DNA from: Granulicella paludicola
Lineage (GTDB): Bacteria > Acidobacteriota > Terriglobia > Terriglobales > Acidobacteriaceae
Direction: 5' to 3'
Assembly (NCBI RefSeq): GCF_025685545.1
Contig: NZ_JAGSYC010000020.1
Coordinates: 1 to 64,000 of the forward strand
Length of the DNA: 64,000 bases
Positions 18,554 to 26,394 of this stretch are shown piece by piece; the first letter of the stretch is position 1; every line of letters starts with the position of its first letter. The position numbers were made by a program, and so were the translations under genes. The notes beneath the pieces were generated by a model. The model saw nothing but the letters and a program-made list of their open reading frames with translations. It made no database searches and was not told the origin of the DNA.

Positions 18554-18569
18554 AAGCCACGCGCTTTGC
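18551..18569 (+). promoter_or_regulatory. Hairpin just upstream of the GH13 start
   Basis: GCAAAGC and GCTTTGC are separated by 5 nt, giving a 7-bp stem that ends 23 nt before the ATG at 18593. It could affect translation initiation of the GH13 gene. Confidence 0.4.
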
Positions 18570-18592
18570 AGGAACGAGTCAGGGAATTGACG

Positions 18593-20467
18593 ATGTCGTA
18601 TTTTGGGCGGGAACTCGTTTGGGGGCTGGTTCTTGCCAGCTGTTGCACCATCGCACACGCTGAACTTCCAGCCGACTGTCACACCCACACCTCTGCTGCT
18701 CCGGCTCCGCACATCTGCAAGATCGATCCGCCCAACTGGTGGCCCGCCATGCCCGCGCCTATGCTTCTCGCCTATGGCGAAGGCCTCGACACGGCACAGT
18801 TCACCCTCAGCGACACCAACCTTCATCTTCAAAAAGTAGGGCACTCCGCCAACGGACACTACGCACAGCTTTGGCTTGCCGAAGACCCGTCGAAGCCCCA
18901 GACTATTCAGATCCGAGTAAAGAACAAGTCAGGCTCCACCGAAATCTCCTACACCTTCGCGCCCCGCCGCGCCGCGAGCGACGGCTTCGCAGGCTTCTCC
19001 TCCGCGGACGTTATGTACCTCATCATGCCCGATCGCTTTGCCGACGGTGACCCCGCCAACGATGGCCCCGATCACGCAGACGAGCTCGCAAAACCCCGCG
19101 GCTGGCATGGCGGAGACTTGCGCGGCATCACGCAGCATCTCGACTACCTCCAGCAACTCGGCATCACCACCGTCTGGATCACCCCCGTCGAAGAGAATCA
19201 CGAGCCGCAGAGCTATCACGGCTACGGCGCTACCGACCTCTATCGCATTGACGAGCACTTCGGCAACCTCGACGACCTCAAGGCCCTCGCAACCGCTCTG
19301 CACGCGCGCCACATGAAGCTCGTTCTCGATCGCGTGCCCAATCACATCGGCCCCGCGCACCCTTGGGTCAACGACAGCCCCGACCCCACCTGGTTCCACG
19401 GCACGCTCGCGCAGCACGATAAAGCCCAGGGAGAATTCGCTCCCATCACCGACCCTCACGCTCCCTGGCGCGACCAGAAGGACATCACGCAGGGCTGGTT
19501 CGCCAACGTACTGCCCGACCTCAATCAGGAAGACCCCGCCGTCGAGCGCTACCTCATCCAGAACACCATGTGGTGGGTTGAGCAAGCGGGAGTCGACGGC
19601 CTCCGCCTCGACACCTTCCCCTATGTCGGCCGCGCTTTCTGGCACGACTTCCACGCCGAACTCCACGCCACATACCCGCATCTCACCAGCGTCGGCGAAG
19701 TCTTCAACGGCGATCCCACCATCACCTCTACCTTCGCCGCTGGCGTCACGCGCACGGGTGTCGATACCGGCCTCGACACACCCTTCGACTTCCCCAGCTA
19801 CTTTGCTCTCCGTGAGGTCTTTCTCAAAGACGCGCCCATGTCCAAGCTCGCCGAAGTCCTTCGCCTCGACAACCTCTTCCCGCACCCCGAGCGTCTTGTC
19901 CCGTTCCTCGGCAACCACGACACCAGCCGCTTCATGAACGATCCCGCCGCCACCCTGGCGAAGCTGCAACTCGCGTTCACCGTGCTCACCACCATGCGCG
20001 GTATGCCCCAGATCTACTCCGGCGACGAACTCGCCATGCGTGGTGGCGACGACCCCGACGACCGTCGCGACTTTCCCGGTGGCTTTACGCCTGCCTCGCA
20101 CGATGCCTTCCAGTCGCAGGGCCGCACGCCTGAAGAAGCACAGGCGTACAACTCCCTGCAGAAGCTGCTCCAACTTCGCAGCACGACACCCGCTCTGCAG
20201 CACGGCACCGAGCAGCTGCTCTCCGTCGATAAAGATGTCATGGTTTATGCGCGTGTGTTAGAAAGTTCCGCGGGCACGCAGCGTGTGCTCATCGCCGTCA
20301 ACAAAAGCAAGTCAGGGCAGGACCTCTCCGTGATCACGTCTGAAACCACACTCGCAGGCCTCACCCATGCGCAGCTCCTGCTCGGCGATGGCACCCTAAC
20401 GCTCCAGCCGAACCTGCTCAAGCTTCACCTCGGCTCCGAATCGGCAGTCATCTTCAACCTGAACTAG
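18593..20467 (+). CDS. GH13 alpha-amylase-family enzyme (neopullulanase/cyclomaltodextrinase type)
   Basis: The 624-residue exported enzyme hydrolyses alpha-glucans. Signal peptide MSYFGRELVWGLVLASCCTI...AHA is followed by an N-terminal beta-sandwich resembling the cyclomaltodextrinase N-domain (DPPNWWPAMP-like opening). The catalytic barrel shows all four GH13 regions: DRVPNH, GLRLDTFPY with the nucleophile Asp, SVGEVFNG with the acid Glu, and FLGNHD with the stabiliser Asp. ATG 18593 was preferred because the signal peptide begins there; an upstream in-frame TTG (18566) would add nine charged residues. It lies 39 nt ahead of the GH31 gene and probably shares its transcript. Precise substrate (cyclodextrin, pullulan or maltodextrin) cannot be told. 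Confidence 0.9.
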   Translation: MSYFGRELVWGLVLASCCTIAHAELPADCHTHTSAAPAPHICKIDPPNWWPAMPAPMLLAYGEGLDTAQFTLSDTNLHLQKVGHSANGHYAQLWLAEDPSKPQTIQIRVKNKSGSTEISYTFAPRRAASDGFAGFSSADVMYLIMPDRFADGDPANDGPDHADELAKPRGWHGGDLRGITQHLDYLQQLGITTVWITPVEENHEPQSYHGYGATDLYRIDEHFGNLDDLKALATALHARHMKLVLDRVPNHIGPAHPWVNDSPDPTWFHGTLAQHDKAQGEFAPITDPHAPWRDQKDITQGWFANVLPDLNQEDPAVERYLIQNTMWWVEQAGVDGLRLDTFPYVGRAFWHDFHAELHATYPHLTSVGEVFNGDPTITSTFAAGVTRTGVDTGLDTPFDFPSYFALREVFLKDAPMSKLAEVLRLDNLFPHPERLVPFLGNHDTSRFMNDPAATLAKLQLAFTVLTTMRGMPQIYSGDELAMRGGDDPDDRRDFPGGFTPASHDAFQSQGRTPEEAQAYNSLQKLLQLRSTTPALQHGTEQLLSVDKDVMVYARVLESSAGTQRVLIAVNKSKSGQDLSVITSETTLAGLTHAQLLLGDGTLTLQPNLLKLHLGSESAVIFNLN

Positions 20468-20506
20468 GCCCTGCACTCATTACTGTCCTTGAACGGAGCT
20501 CTCCGC

Positions 20507-22972
20507 ATGAACGTCTCTCAAGCCTCTTTTCTTATTTGTTCTCTGTTGCTGTCGTCTGCGTGTTCGCAAGCCGAGACTTCTACTAACTCACATCACACCG
20601 ACTCCGGCATCGAGGTCTCCGACCAGACCGATACCCTGCGTGTCGACGCGCTTCGCGACGACGTACTCCGCGTCCGTCTCTATCCCCTCGGCCATCCAGC
20701 AGAGGACGCCTCCTGGGCTGTACTCCCGCAGGCACGCACCGCGCACATCGCCGTCACCTCCTCCGACGATGGCTTCAAGACCTCCGCGCTTGCCGTGCAC
20801 ATCGGCTCCGACCTCAAGCTCACCGTGACCGATCTCGCAGGCCACATCTTGCAGTCCGACGCCGCCCCCATCGCCCGCGACGGCGCAGGCTTCCACATCA
20901 ACAAGATTAAGTCCCCCGAAGATCACTTCTTCGGCCTCGGCGATAAGCCCGGACCGCTCGACCGCGCCGGTGAATCCTTCGTCATGTGGAACACCGACAA
21001 CTTCGGCTGGCAGGAATCCACCGACCCCATCTACAAGTCCATTCCGTTCTTCCTCGAGATGCATGAAGGTCGCACCCTTGGCGTCCTCTTCGATAACACC
21101 TTCCGCACCTGGTTCGACTTTGGCCACGAGCGCACCGACCGTTACACCTTCGGCGCTCCCGGCGGCCCGGTCGACTACTACCTCCTCTATGGCCCTGAGC
21201 CGAAGCACGTCGTCGAAACCTACGCCTGGCTCACCGGCCCCACGCCGCTGCCGCCCCTCTGGGCTCTGGGCTATCAGCAGTCGCGCTACAGCTACACCCC
21301 ACGAGCACGTCTCGAAGAGGTCGCCGCACGCCTCCGCGCCGACCAAATCCCCACCGATGTCCTTTGGCTCGACATCGACTTCCAGGAAAAGAATCGCCCC
21401 TTCACCGTCGATCCGCAGACCTTCCCTGATTTCCCCGGCCTCATTCACAAGATGACCGCCGAGCACTTCCACACCATCGTCATCACCGACCTCCACATCG
21501 CCCATCTGCCCAACCAGGGCTACGCCCCTTACGACTCCGGCGAAGCAGGCGATCGCTTCGTCAAGCTCCACGGTCAGGAATACGTCGGCACCGTCTGGCC
21601 CGGCCCTTCCGTCTTTCCTGACTTCACGCAGAAGAGCACCCGCGACTGGTGGGGCACCCTCTACAAGCAGTTCGACGCCGATGGCGTAGCCGGCTTCTGG
21701 AACGACATGAACGAACCCGCCGTCTTCACCTACCCCACCAAGACCATGCCCGACGATGTACAGCATCGCATCGACGAGCCCGGCTTCGTCAAACGCACCG
21801 CGCCCCACACCGAGATCCACAACGTCTACGGCATGGAAAACTCCCGCGCCACCTGGGACGGCCAACTCGCGCTGCGCCCCAACGTGCGTCCCTTCGTGAT
21901 GACCCGCGCCAGCTATGCGGGCGGCCAGCGATACGCCTCCACATGGACTGGCGACAACTCCTCCACCTGGAACCACCTGCGTCAGACGACGCCGCAGCTG
22001 CTCAACCTCGGCCTCAGCGGCTTCGCCATGTCCGGTGCTGACGTTGGCGGCTTTGCTGGCTCACCGTCTCCCGCCTTACTTACCAGCTGGCTCATGCTCT
22101 CAGCCTTCCAGCCCATCGACCGCGATCACTCCGCCAAGGGCACCCGCGATCATGAGCCCTGGGTCGATGGCCCCGAGCAGGAAGCAATCCGCCGCCGCTA
22201 CATCGAAGAACGCTATCGCCTCATGCCCTACCTTTACACCACCGCGGAGGAGACCTCGCGCGACGGCCTACCCATCGTGCGACCGCTGTTCCTAGAGTTC
22301 CCGCACGCCACCTCCGACAACCATCCGCTCGATAGCGACGCCCCGGGCGAGTTCTTCTTCGGCCCCAGCATACTCGTCGCCGCCTCGCCCTCACCCGATG
22401 AGGTCGCCCCCTACGAGGTCCATCTCCCTCAGGGCATCTGGTACGACTACTGGACCGGCGAAAAGCTCGATCGCCGCGTCGCCGTCGGCGCTCGCGATCT
22501 CGAAATCCGCGACGCAGCCAACAATGGCCCCAGGCCCGTCATGGTCCAGCCCAAAGAAGGGGAGCTGCCCGTCTACGTCAAAGGCGGCAGCATCGTCCCC
22601 ATGGCTCCGCTCGTGCAATCCACCGAGGAGCGCCCCGTCGGCCCACTCACCCTCCGCGTCTTTCCCGGCGACAACTGCGAAGGTACCGTCTACCAGGACG
22701 ACGGCGTAAGCTACGACTTCCGCAAGGGAAGCTTCTTCCGCCAGCACTTCACCTGCAGCGTCGCGGCCGATGGCGCCGTCACCGTCTCGATGGCCAAACC
22801 CGAAGGCAGCTTCAGGCCGTGGTGGACCTCTCTCCGCATCGAACTCGTCGGCCGCAAAACCTCAGGCACCGAGAAGACCGGCCGCAACCAGCCCATCACT
22901 GCAACCCCTCTGGGTTCGGCCGTCACTGTTACCAACGCAGAGTCCGTCACCTTTCCCGTAGCCGCAAACTAG
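20507..22972 (+). CDS. Glycoside hydrolase family 31 alpha-glucosidase
   Basis: The 821-residue enzyme removes terminal alpha-glucosyl (or alpha-xylosyl) residues. GH31 landmarks are the nucleophile motif GFWNDMNEPAVF, the acid/base region TWTGDNSSTW, and the N-terminal beta-sandwich with FFGLGDKPGPLDRAG. The N-terminus (MNVSQASFLICSLLLSSACS) is a signal sequence with a Cys at a lipobox-like place, so surface or periplasmic lipoprotein attachment is possible, though the -3 residue is atypical. ATG 20507 was chosen over an in-frame TTG at 20489. With the GH13 enzyme and the upstream receptor it completes a pathway from external malto-oligosaccharides to glucose. Confidence 0.92.
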   Translation: MNVSQASFLICSLLLSSACSQAETSTNSHHTDSGIEVSDQTDTLRVDALRDDVLRVRLYPLGHPAEDASWAVLPQARTAHIAVTSSDDGFKTSALAVHIGSDLKLTVTDLAGHILQSDAAPIARDGAGFHINKIKSPEDHFFGLGDKPGPLDRAGESFVMWNTDNFGWQESTDPIYKSIPFFLEMHEGRTLGVLFDNTFRTWFDFGHERTDRYTFGAPGGPVDYYLLYGPEPKHVVETYAWLTGPTPLPPLWALGYQQSRYSYTPRARLEEVAARLRADQIPTDVLWLDIDFQEKNRPFTVDPQTFPDFPGLIHKMTAEHFHTIVITDLHIAHLPNQGYAPYDSGEAGDRFVKLHGQEYVGTVWPGPSVFPDFTQKSTRDWWGTLYKQFDADGVAGFWNDMNEPAVFTYPTKTMPDDVQHRIDEPGFVKRTAPHTEIHNVYGMENSRATWDGQLALRPNVRPFVMTRASYAGGQRYASTWTGDNSSTWNHLRQTTPQLLNLGLSGFAMSGADVGGFAGSPSPALLTSWLMLSAFQPIDRDHSAKGTRDHEPWVDGPEQEAIRRRYIEERYRLMPYLYTTAEETSRDGLPIVRPLFLEFPHATSDNHPLDSDAPGEFFFGPSILVAASPSPDEVAPYEVHLPQGIWYDYWTGEKLDRRVAVGARDLEIRDAANNGPRPVMVQPKEGELPVYVKGGSIVPMAPLVQSTEERPVGPLTLRVFPGDNCEGTVYQDDGVSYDFRKGSFFRQHFTCSVAADGAVTVSMAKPEGSFRPWWTSLRIELVGRKTSGTEKTGRNQPITATPLGSAVTVTNAESVTFPVAAN

Positions 22973-22992
22973 ATTTGTCGATTGTGTGCATC

Positions 22993-23029
22993 CCGAAGGC
23001 TCGCCCATTCAAATTGGGCGGGCCTTCGG
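22993..23029 (+). terminator. Terminator hairpin after the GH31 gene
   Basis: CCGAAGGCTCGCCCA pairs with TGGGCGGGCCTTCGG (one G-T wobble) around a 7-nt loop, 20 nt after the GH31 stop. No T-run follows. Confidence 0.7.
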
Positions 23030-23072
23030 CGCAAATCTTGATGTCTTCGTCTCTCTTATCCCTTATTCGCGC

Positions 23073-23078
23073 TATACT
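23073..23078 (+). promoter_or_regulatory. -10 box 5 nt before the csp start codon
   Basis: TATACT ends 5 nt before the ATG at 23084 and no ribosome-binding sequence is present. This suggests a leaderless or near-leaderless transcript. No clear -35 was seen. Confidence 0.45.
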
Positions 23079-23083
23079 TCCGC

Positions 23084-23287
23084 ATGGCTACCGGCACAGT
23101 TAAATGGTTCAACGACTCTAAAGGCTTCGGCTTCATCACACCTGACGACGGCGGCGAAGACCTCTTCGCTCACTTTTCAGCTATACAGTCCAGCGGCTTC
23201 AAGTCGCTTCAGGAAGGCCAAAAGGTCCAGTTCGACGTTACACAGGGCCCCAAAGGCAAGCAGGCTTCGAACATCCAGTCTGCGTAG
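23084..23287 (+). CDS. cspA: Cold-shock protein (CspA family)
   Basis: A 67-residue single cold-shock domain that binds single-stranded RNA/DNA and acts as an RNA chaperone. RNP1 (KGFGFI) and an RNP2-like DLFAHFSAI are both present, and the N-terminal [11 protein letters not shown] is characteristic. The length is exactly that of the family. It is a monocistronic unit bounded by hairpins on both sides. Confidence 0.96.
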   Translation: MATGTVKWFNDSKGFGFITPDDGGEDLFAHFSAIQSSGFKSLQEGQKVQFDVTQGPKGKQASNIQSA

Positions 23288-23364
23288 TCGTTGACCGACC
23301 ACGTCCTCGCACGAGCAGACTTTGCCGCGCGCTCTAAACTTCTGTGCCTTCGGCCAAAACATCG

Positions 23365-23399
23365 AACGGCCCTGTCTCTCGTTGAGAGACAGGGCCGTT
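23365..23399. terminator. Bidirectional terminator between csp and the Gly/His-rich gene
   Basis: AACGGCCCTGTCTCTC and its perfect complement form a 16-bp stem with a 3-nt loop. It lies between convergent genes and probably serves both. Confidence 0.85.
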
Positions 23400-23423
23400 T
23401 CATTTGCAGATGCTGACTAAGTT

Positions 23424-23894
23424 TTAGTGGTGTCCGCCGCCACCACCACCGTGGAAGCCGCCGCCGCCACCGCCGTGGAATCCAGGTAACGCGTGTTCCC
23501 CTCCGCCACCATGCGGAGCCTCGCCGATATGGCCTCGGCCATCACGAGCCTCGTTGCCTTGGAAGTGGTTGAAGGGTTGAGCGCCGCGACCGGGAAGGGG
23601 ACCGTGGTACCCGTAATGCGGGTCATAGCGATTGTCCACGTGGCCATAGAACCCGCGAGGACCATGGAACCAGGGACCGGCTCCGATAAAGAGGCCGCCG
23701 CCATCGAACCAGTCCGGACCGTAATAGCCATATGGAGCACAATCATAGGGTGCGTAGTCGAAGTAGCCGTAAGGGCAGACCGGCGCGACGCCTCCGACTC
23801 CGATACCTACGGAGATTTGCGCAGGAGCCTTCGCGCTCGGAATGAGCACAGCGGCTGCGATAGCGGAAAATACAAGCGGTTTCCAAATGGACAT
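23424..23894 (-). CDS. Secreted Gly/His/Tyr-rich protein of unknown function
   Basis: A 156-residue protein with signal peptide MSIWKPLVFSAIAAAVLIPS... and a Tyr/Gly/Pro-rich middle. The C-terminus is made of GFHGGGGGG-type repeats and ends in HH. No family was recognised beyond low-complexity secreted proteins. The start was set at 23894: AAGGAG directly abuts an upstream ATG (23903) with no spacer but lies 9 nt before this one. His-rich repeats suggest metal binding (inference). It lies 105 nt downstream of the CpxRA-like genes in the same direction and could be a periplasmic partner or target of that system. Confidence 0.65.
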   Translation of the reverse strand: MSIWKPLVFSAIAAAVLIPSAKAPAQISVGIGVGGVAPVCPYGYFDYAPYDCAPYGYYGPDWFDGGGLFIGAGPWFHGPRGFYGHVDNRYDPHYGYHGPLPGRGAQPFNHFQGNEARDGRGHIGEAPHGGGGEHALPGFHGGGGGGFHGGGGGGHH

Positions 23895-23999
23895 AACGTT
23901 CATCTCCTTGTCCCACTCTTTGTGAGATGCGCCGTCGGCTCACATTGTTGTGTCGTACAGCGCACGTATTCCTTATACGACATAAACGTCAACGGTTCC

Positions 24000-25379
24000 C
24001 TAGCATTCTGCCGGAAACAGCATCTGGATCGACGTCCCTCCACCTACCCGGTTTATTGCTTTCAGCGTGCCACCATGGAGCCGCACCGCGCGTTCCGTAA
24101 TCGCCAGCCCCACACCGAACCCGCCGGTTGAGGTGCTGCGCGCCATATCCACGCGATAGAACGGTCGGAAGATGTGCTCCAGCTCCGCCTCAGGAATCCC
24201 CGGCCCGTGGTCGCTCACCTCCACCATCACCATCGCCGACTGCACGTCCTGCGCCAAGCGGATCGTCACCTGGGACCCAGCCGCTGTATAGCGAATCGCA
24301 TTGCGCACCACGTTCTCAATCGCCCGATGCAGCAACTCCCAGTCGCCGCGAATCGTCGCCGTCTTCTCCTGCTCCAGCACCACCGAGCACGGCCGTTGCT
24401 GCGCCTCGTAATCCGCATCCGGCAGTATCTGCTCGCACAGCTCGTTTAGTGACAGCGTTTCGAACGTCGATGTCCGCTCCGTCGCCTCCAGCGAAGACAG
24501 CGTCAGCAGCTGCCCGATCAGCAGGTTCAGTCGCTCCGTCTCGCGCTCGATCCGGCCAAGATGTTCTTCCAACTCCGGCGCGGAGTCGTCCCGCGCCAGC
24601 TCCAGCGCCACACTCAGCCTCGCCAGCGGAGACCGCAGCTCGTGCGACACATCCCGCAGTAACAGCCTCTGTGCCGCCACCAGAGACTCCAGCCGCTCCG
24701 CCATGTGATTGAAGTCGTGCGCCAGTCCTTGGAACTCGTCCGCATGCTTCCCACTCGCAGGCGGTGCCACCTGCTCCACGCGAGCACTCAGATTCCCGCC
24801 CGCCAGCTCTCTCGCCGCTTTGCGCAGCCGCACCAGCGGTCGCGTAAACAGCAGCACCAGCACAAACGTCGTCAGTCCACCCACCGCAAGCGCCACCGGA
24901 ATCTGCGGAAACGCAAAGTGCAAAATGTCATGCCAAGGCGTGGGTGGCCTCGCTGTGGATGTTGAAGGCGGCTGAAACCACGCATACCAATAACTCACCC
25001 CATTGCTTGCCATCGCGGGGATGAACCAGACATAGCTTTTGTCCAGTGCTCGTCCTTCTATCCGATGCGGTGAGTGTGGATGCACGCCTTGCAAAGAGTC
25101 AGCTCCCGGCGTCTGGCACAGCGGCTCGCCATCGAGTCTCAGCAGCGCCGCTCCCGCAGGCTCGTTACGTGCTGCATTGTTGTTGAAACCGATGCACCCA
25201 CCCGCCTCATACGCATCCAGCGCCAGCCGTGCGTCGTTATGGAAGTGGCTGTCCAGCGCATCCCCCACCGTGTTGTGGTTCGGAAACCGCTGGCTCACAA
25301 TCAGCGCCGTCGAGATGATGTAAATCATGCTCTGCGCCAGCCAGAAAATCGCAAAGATCTTGAAGAATAATCCGCGCAT
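24000..25379 (-). CDS. Sensor histidine kinase, CpxA-like
   Basis: A 459-residue inner-membrane kinase. TM1 lies at about 7-29 (MRGLFFKIFAIFWLAQSMIY resembles the CpxA start), a periplasmic sensor at about 30-155, TM2 at about 160-180, then HAMP. The HisKA domain has the phospho-acceptor His246 in RDVSHELRSPLARL. The HATPase domain shows the N box ENVVRNAIRY, DHGPGIPEAE and GGFGVGLAI. It starts 3 nt after the stop of the response-regulator gene, so the two form one operon. By family it should sense envelope stress; the actual stimulus is unknown. Confidence 0.93.
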   Translation of the reverse strand: MRGLFFKIFAIFWLAQSMIYIISTALIVSQRFPNHNTVGDALDSHFHNDARLALDAYEAGGCIGFNNNAARNEPAGAALLRLDGEPLCQTPGADSLQGVHPHSPHRIEGRALDKSYVWFIPAMASNGVSYWYAWFQPPSTSTARPPTPWHDILHFAFPQIPVALAVGGLTTFVLVLLFTRPLVRLRKAARELAGGNLSARVEQVAPPASGKHADEFQGLAHDFNHMAERLESLVAAQRLLLRDVSHELRSPLARLSVALELARDDSAPELEEHLGRIERETERLNLLIGQLLTLSSLEATERTSTFETLSLNELCEQILPDADYEAQQRPCSVVLEQEKTATIRGDWELLHRAIENVVRNAIRYTAAGSQVTIRLAQDVQSAMVMVEVSDHGPGIPEAELEHIFRPFYRVDMARSTSTGGFGVGLAITERAVRLHGGTLKAINRVGGGTSIQMLFPAEC

Positions 25380-25382
25380 CGC

Positions 25383-26093
25383 CTAGCTCCTTCCGCCCGC
25401 AGCCGACCTGCGCAGCACCAGTTGATATCCCGTGCCGCGCACCGTCTTCACGCGTTCGTCGCCGCCGCCATCGCCCGCCAGCTTCTTCCGTAACCGGCTC
25501 ACATGCATGTCGAGACTGCGATCGAAAGGGCTGAACTTGCGTCCCAGCACCTCTTCCGCCAGCCCTTCGCGCTCCACCACCTTGCCCGGAGAGCGCATCA
25601 GCACCTCCAGCAGCGTGAACTCCACATCTGTCAGCTCGATCGGCTCGCGGTCCATCGTCACCGTCCGTGCTGCCGGATCAAGCACCAGATCCTCCACCAC
25701 CAGCGCCGTCGATCCACCCGCAGTCGCAGGCACTACGCCGCGCCGCCGAATCGCCCGTATCCGCGCCAGCAGTTCCCGCGCATTGAACGGCTTGGCCAGA
25801 TAATCATCCGCGCCCATCTCCAGCCCCACGATGCGGTCCACATCTTCGCCGCGCGCCGTCAGCAGCAGCACACTGTCGGTCGAACTCATCCGCAGCTGCT
25901 TCAACACCTCGAAGCCATCCATCCCTGGCAGCATCACGTCCAGCAGGATCATCGGCCAGTTGCGGCTGCGTGCCGTCTCCAGTCCCGTATCGCCGCGATG
26001 CACAGCAATCACGCGTAGTTCGTAGCGCGCCAGATACTCGGTCAGCATCTCGCACAGCTCCATATCGTCATCGATCAGCAGTATGTCTTCCAT
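25383..26093 (-). CDS. OmpR-family response regulator, CpxR-like
   Basis: A 236-residue regulator. The receiver domain has the acidic pocket IDDD, phospho-acceptor Asp52 (ILLDVMLPGMDG) and Lys101 (AKPFN). The C-terminal winged helix carries EVLGRKFSPFDRSLDMHVSR, which closely resembles the CpxR recognition region. GAGGA lies a few nt before the ATG. It is co-transcribed with the kinase downstream. The pentamer array at 26299-26333, upstream of this gene and of a divergent receptor, is a likely target. Confidence 0.93.
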   Translation of the reverse strand: MEDILLIDDDMELCEMLTEYLARYELRVIAVHRGDTGLETARSRNWPMILLDVMLPGMDGFEVLKQLRMSSTDSVLLLTARGEDVDRIVGLEMGADDYLAKPFNARELLARIRAIRRRGVVPATAGGSTALVVEDLVLDPAARTVTMDREPIELTDVEFTLLEVLMRSPGKVVEREGLAEEVLGRKFSPFDRSLDMHVSRLRKKLAGDGGGDERVKTVRGTGYQLVLRRSAAGGRS

Positions 26094-26108
26094 CGTGTCC
26101 TCGAGTAT

Positions 26109-26160
26109 CGCGTTGCCAACTTCGCTTTGAAGTAGCGCATTGCTAGCTTTGCTTTGAAGG
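26109..26160 (+). repeat. Imperfect direct repeat of about 25 bp
   Basis: GCGTTGCCAACTTCGCTTTG (from 26109) recurs as GCATTGCTAGCTTTGCTTTG (from 26138). It leads directly into the REP-like element at 26154. Confidence 0.6.
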
Positions 26161-26226
26161 GGCGGGGCTTCAGCCCCGCCATCAAACCGCTACCAGACAT
26201 CGGGCTTTAGCCCCGGAGGGAAGGCA
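26154..26226 (+). repeat. REP-like palindromic element, intergenic copy
   Basis: It contains two palindromic arms: GGCGGGGCTTCAGCCCCGCC (26161-26180) and CGGGCTTTAGCCCCG (26201-26215). The first 30 bases (26154-26183) are identical to the reverse complement of 56512-56541 inside moeA. Repeats built around GGGGCTTCAGCCCC arms are typical dispersed elements (inference). Confidence 0.8.
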
Positions 26227-26298
26227 TGGCAAGACTCTTTCTGCGTAATACTACTGCCCAACCCCTCCCTCCGCGCGTAATGATTGGTCACAACCCTC

Positions 26299-26333
26299 GT
26301 GACAATTCGTTACACAGCGTTACGCAATGTAAC
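26299..26333 (+). promoter_or_regulatory. Four pentamers spaced by 5 bp: candidate OmpR/CpxR-type binding array
   Basis: GTGAC, GTTAC, GTTAC and GTAAC start at 26299, 26309, 26319 and 26329, exactly one helical turn apart. CpxR boxes are GTAAA-N5-GTAAA, so this layout fits an OmpR-family regulator. It lies between the response-regulator gene (starts 26093, minus) and the receptor gene (starts 26395, plus). Confidence 0.6.
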
Positions 26334-26394
26334 CGCACTCCCTCTGCGCCTGCGCGACTCTGGAGAAGCTCCCCTCGAGCGCAAGGGAATCATC

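Noticed and set aside
23493-24131. Open frame on the plus strand opposite the Gly/His-rich gene
   Set aside because: The minus-strand frame has a signal peptide and a clean ribosome site, while the plus frame crosses the end of the kinase gene and shows no domain.
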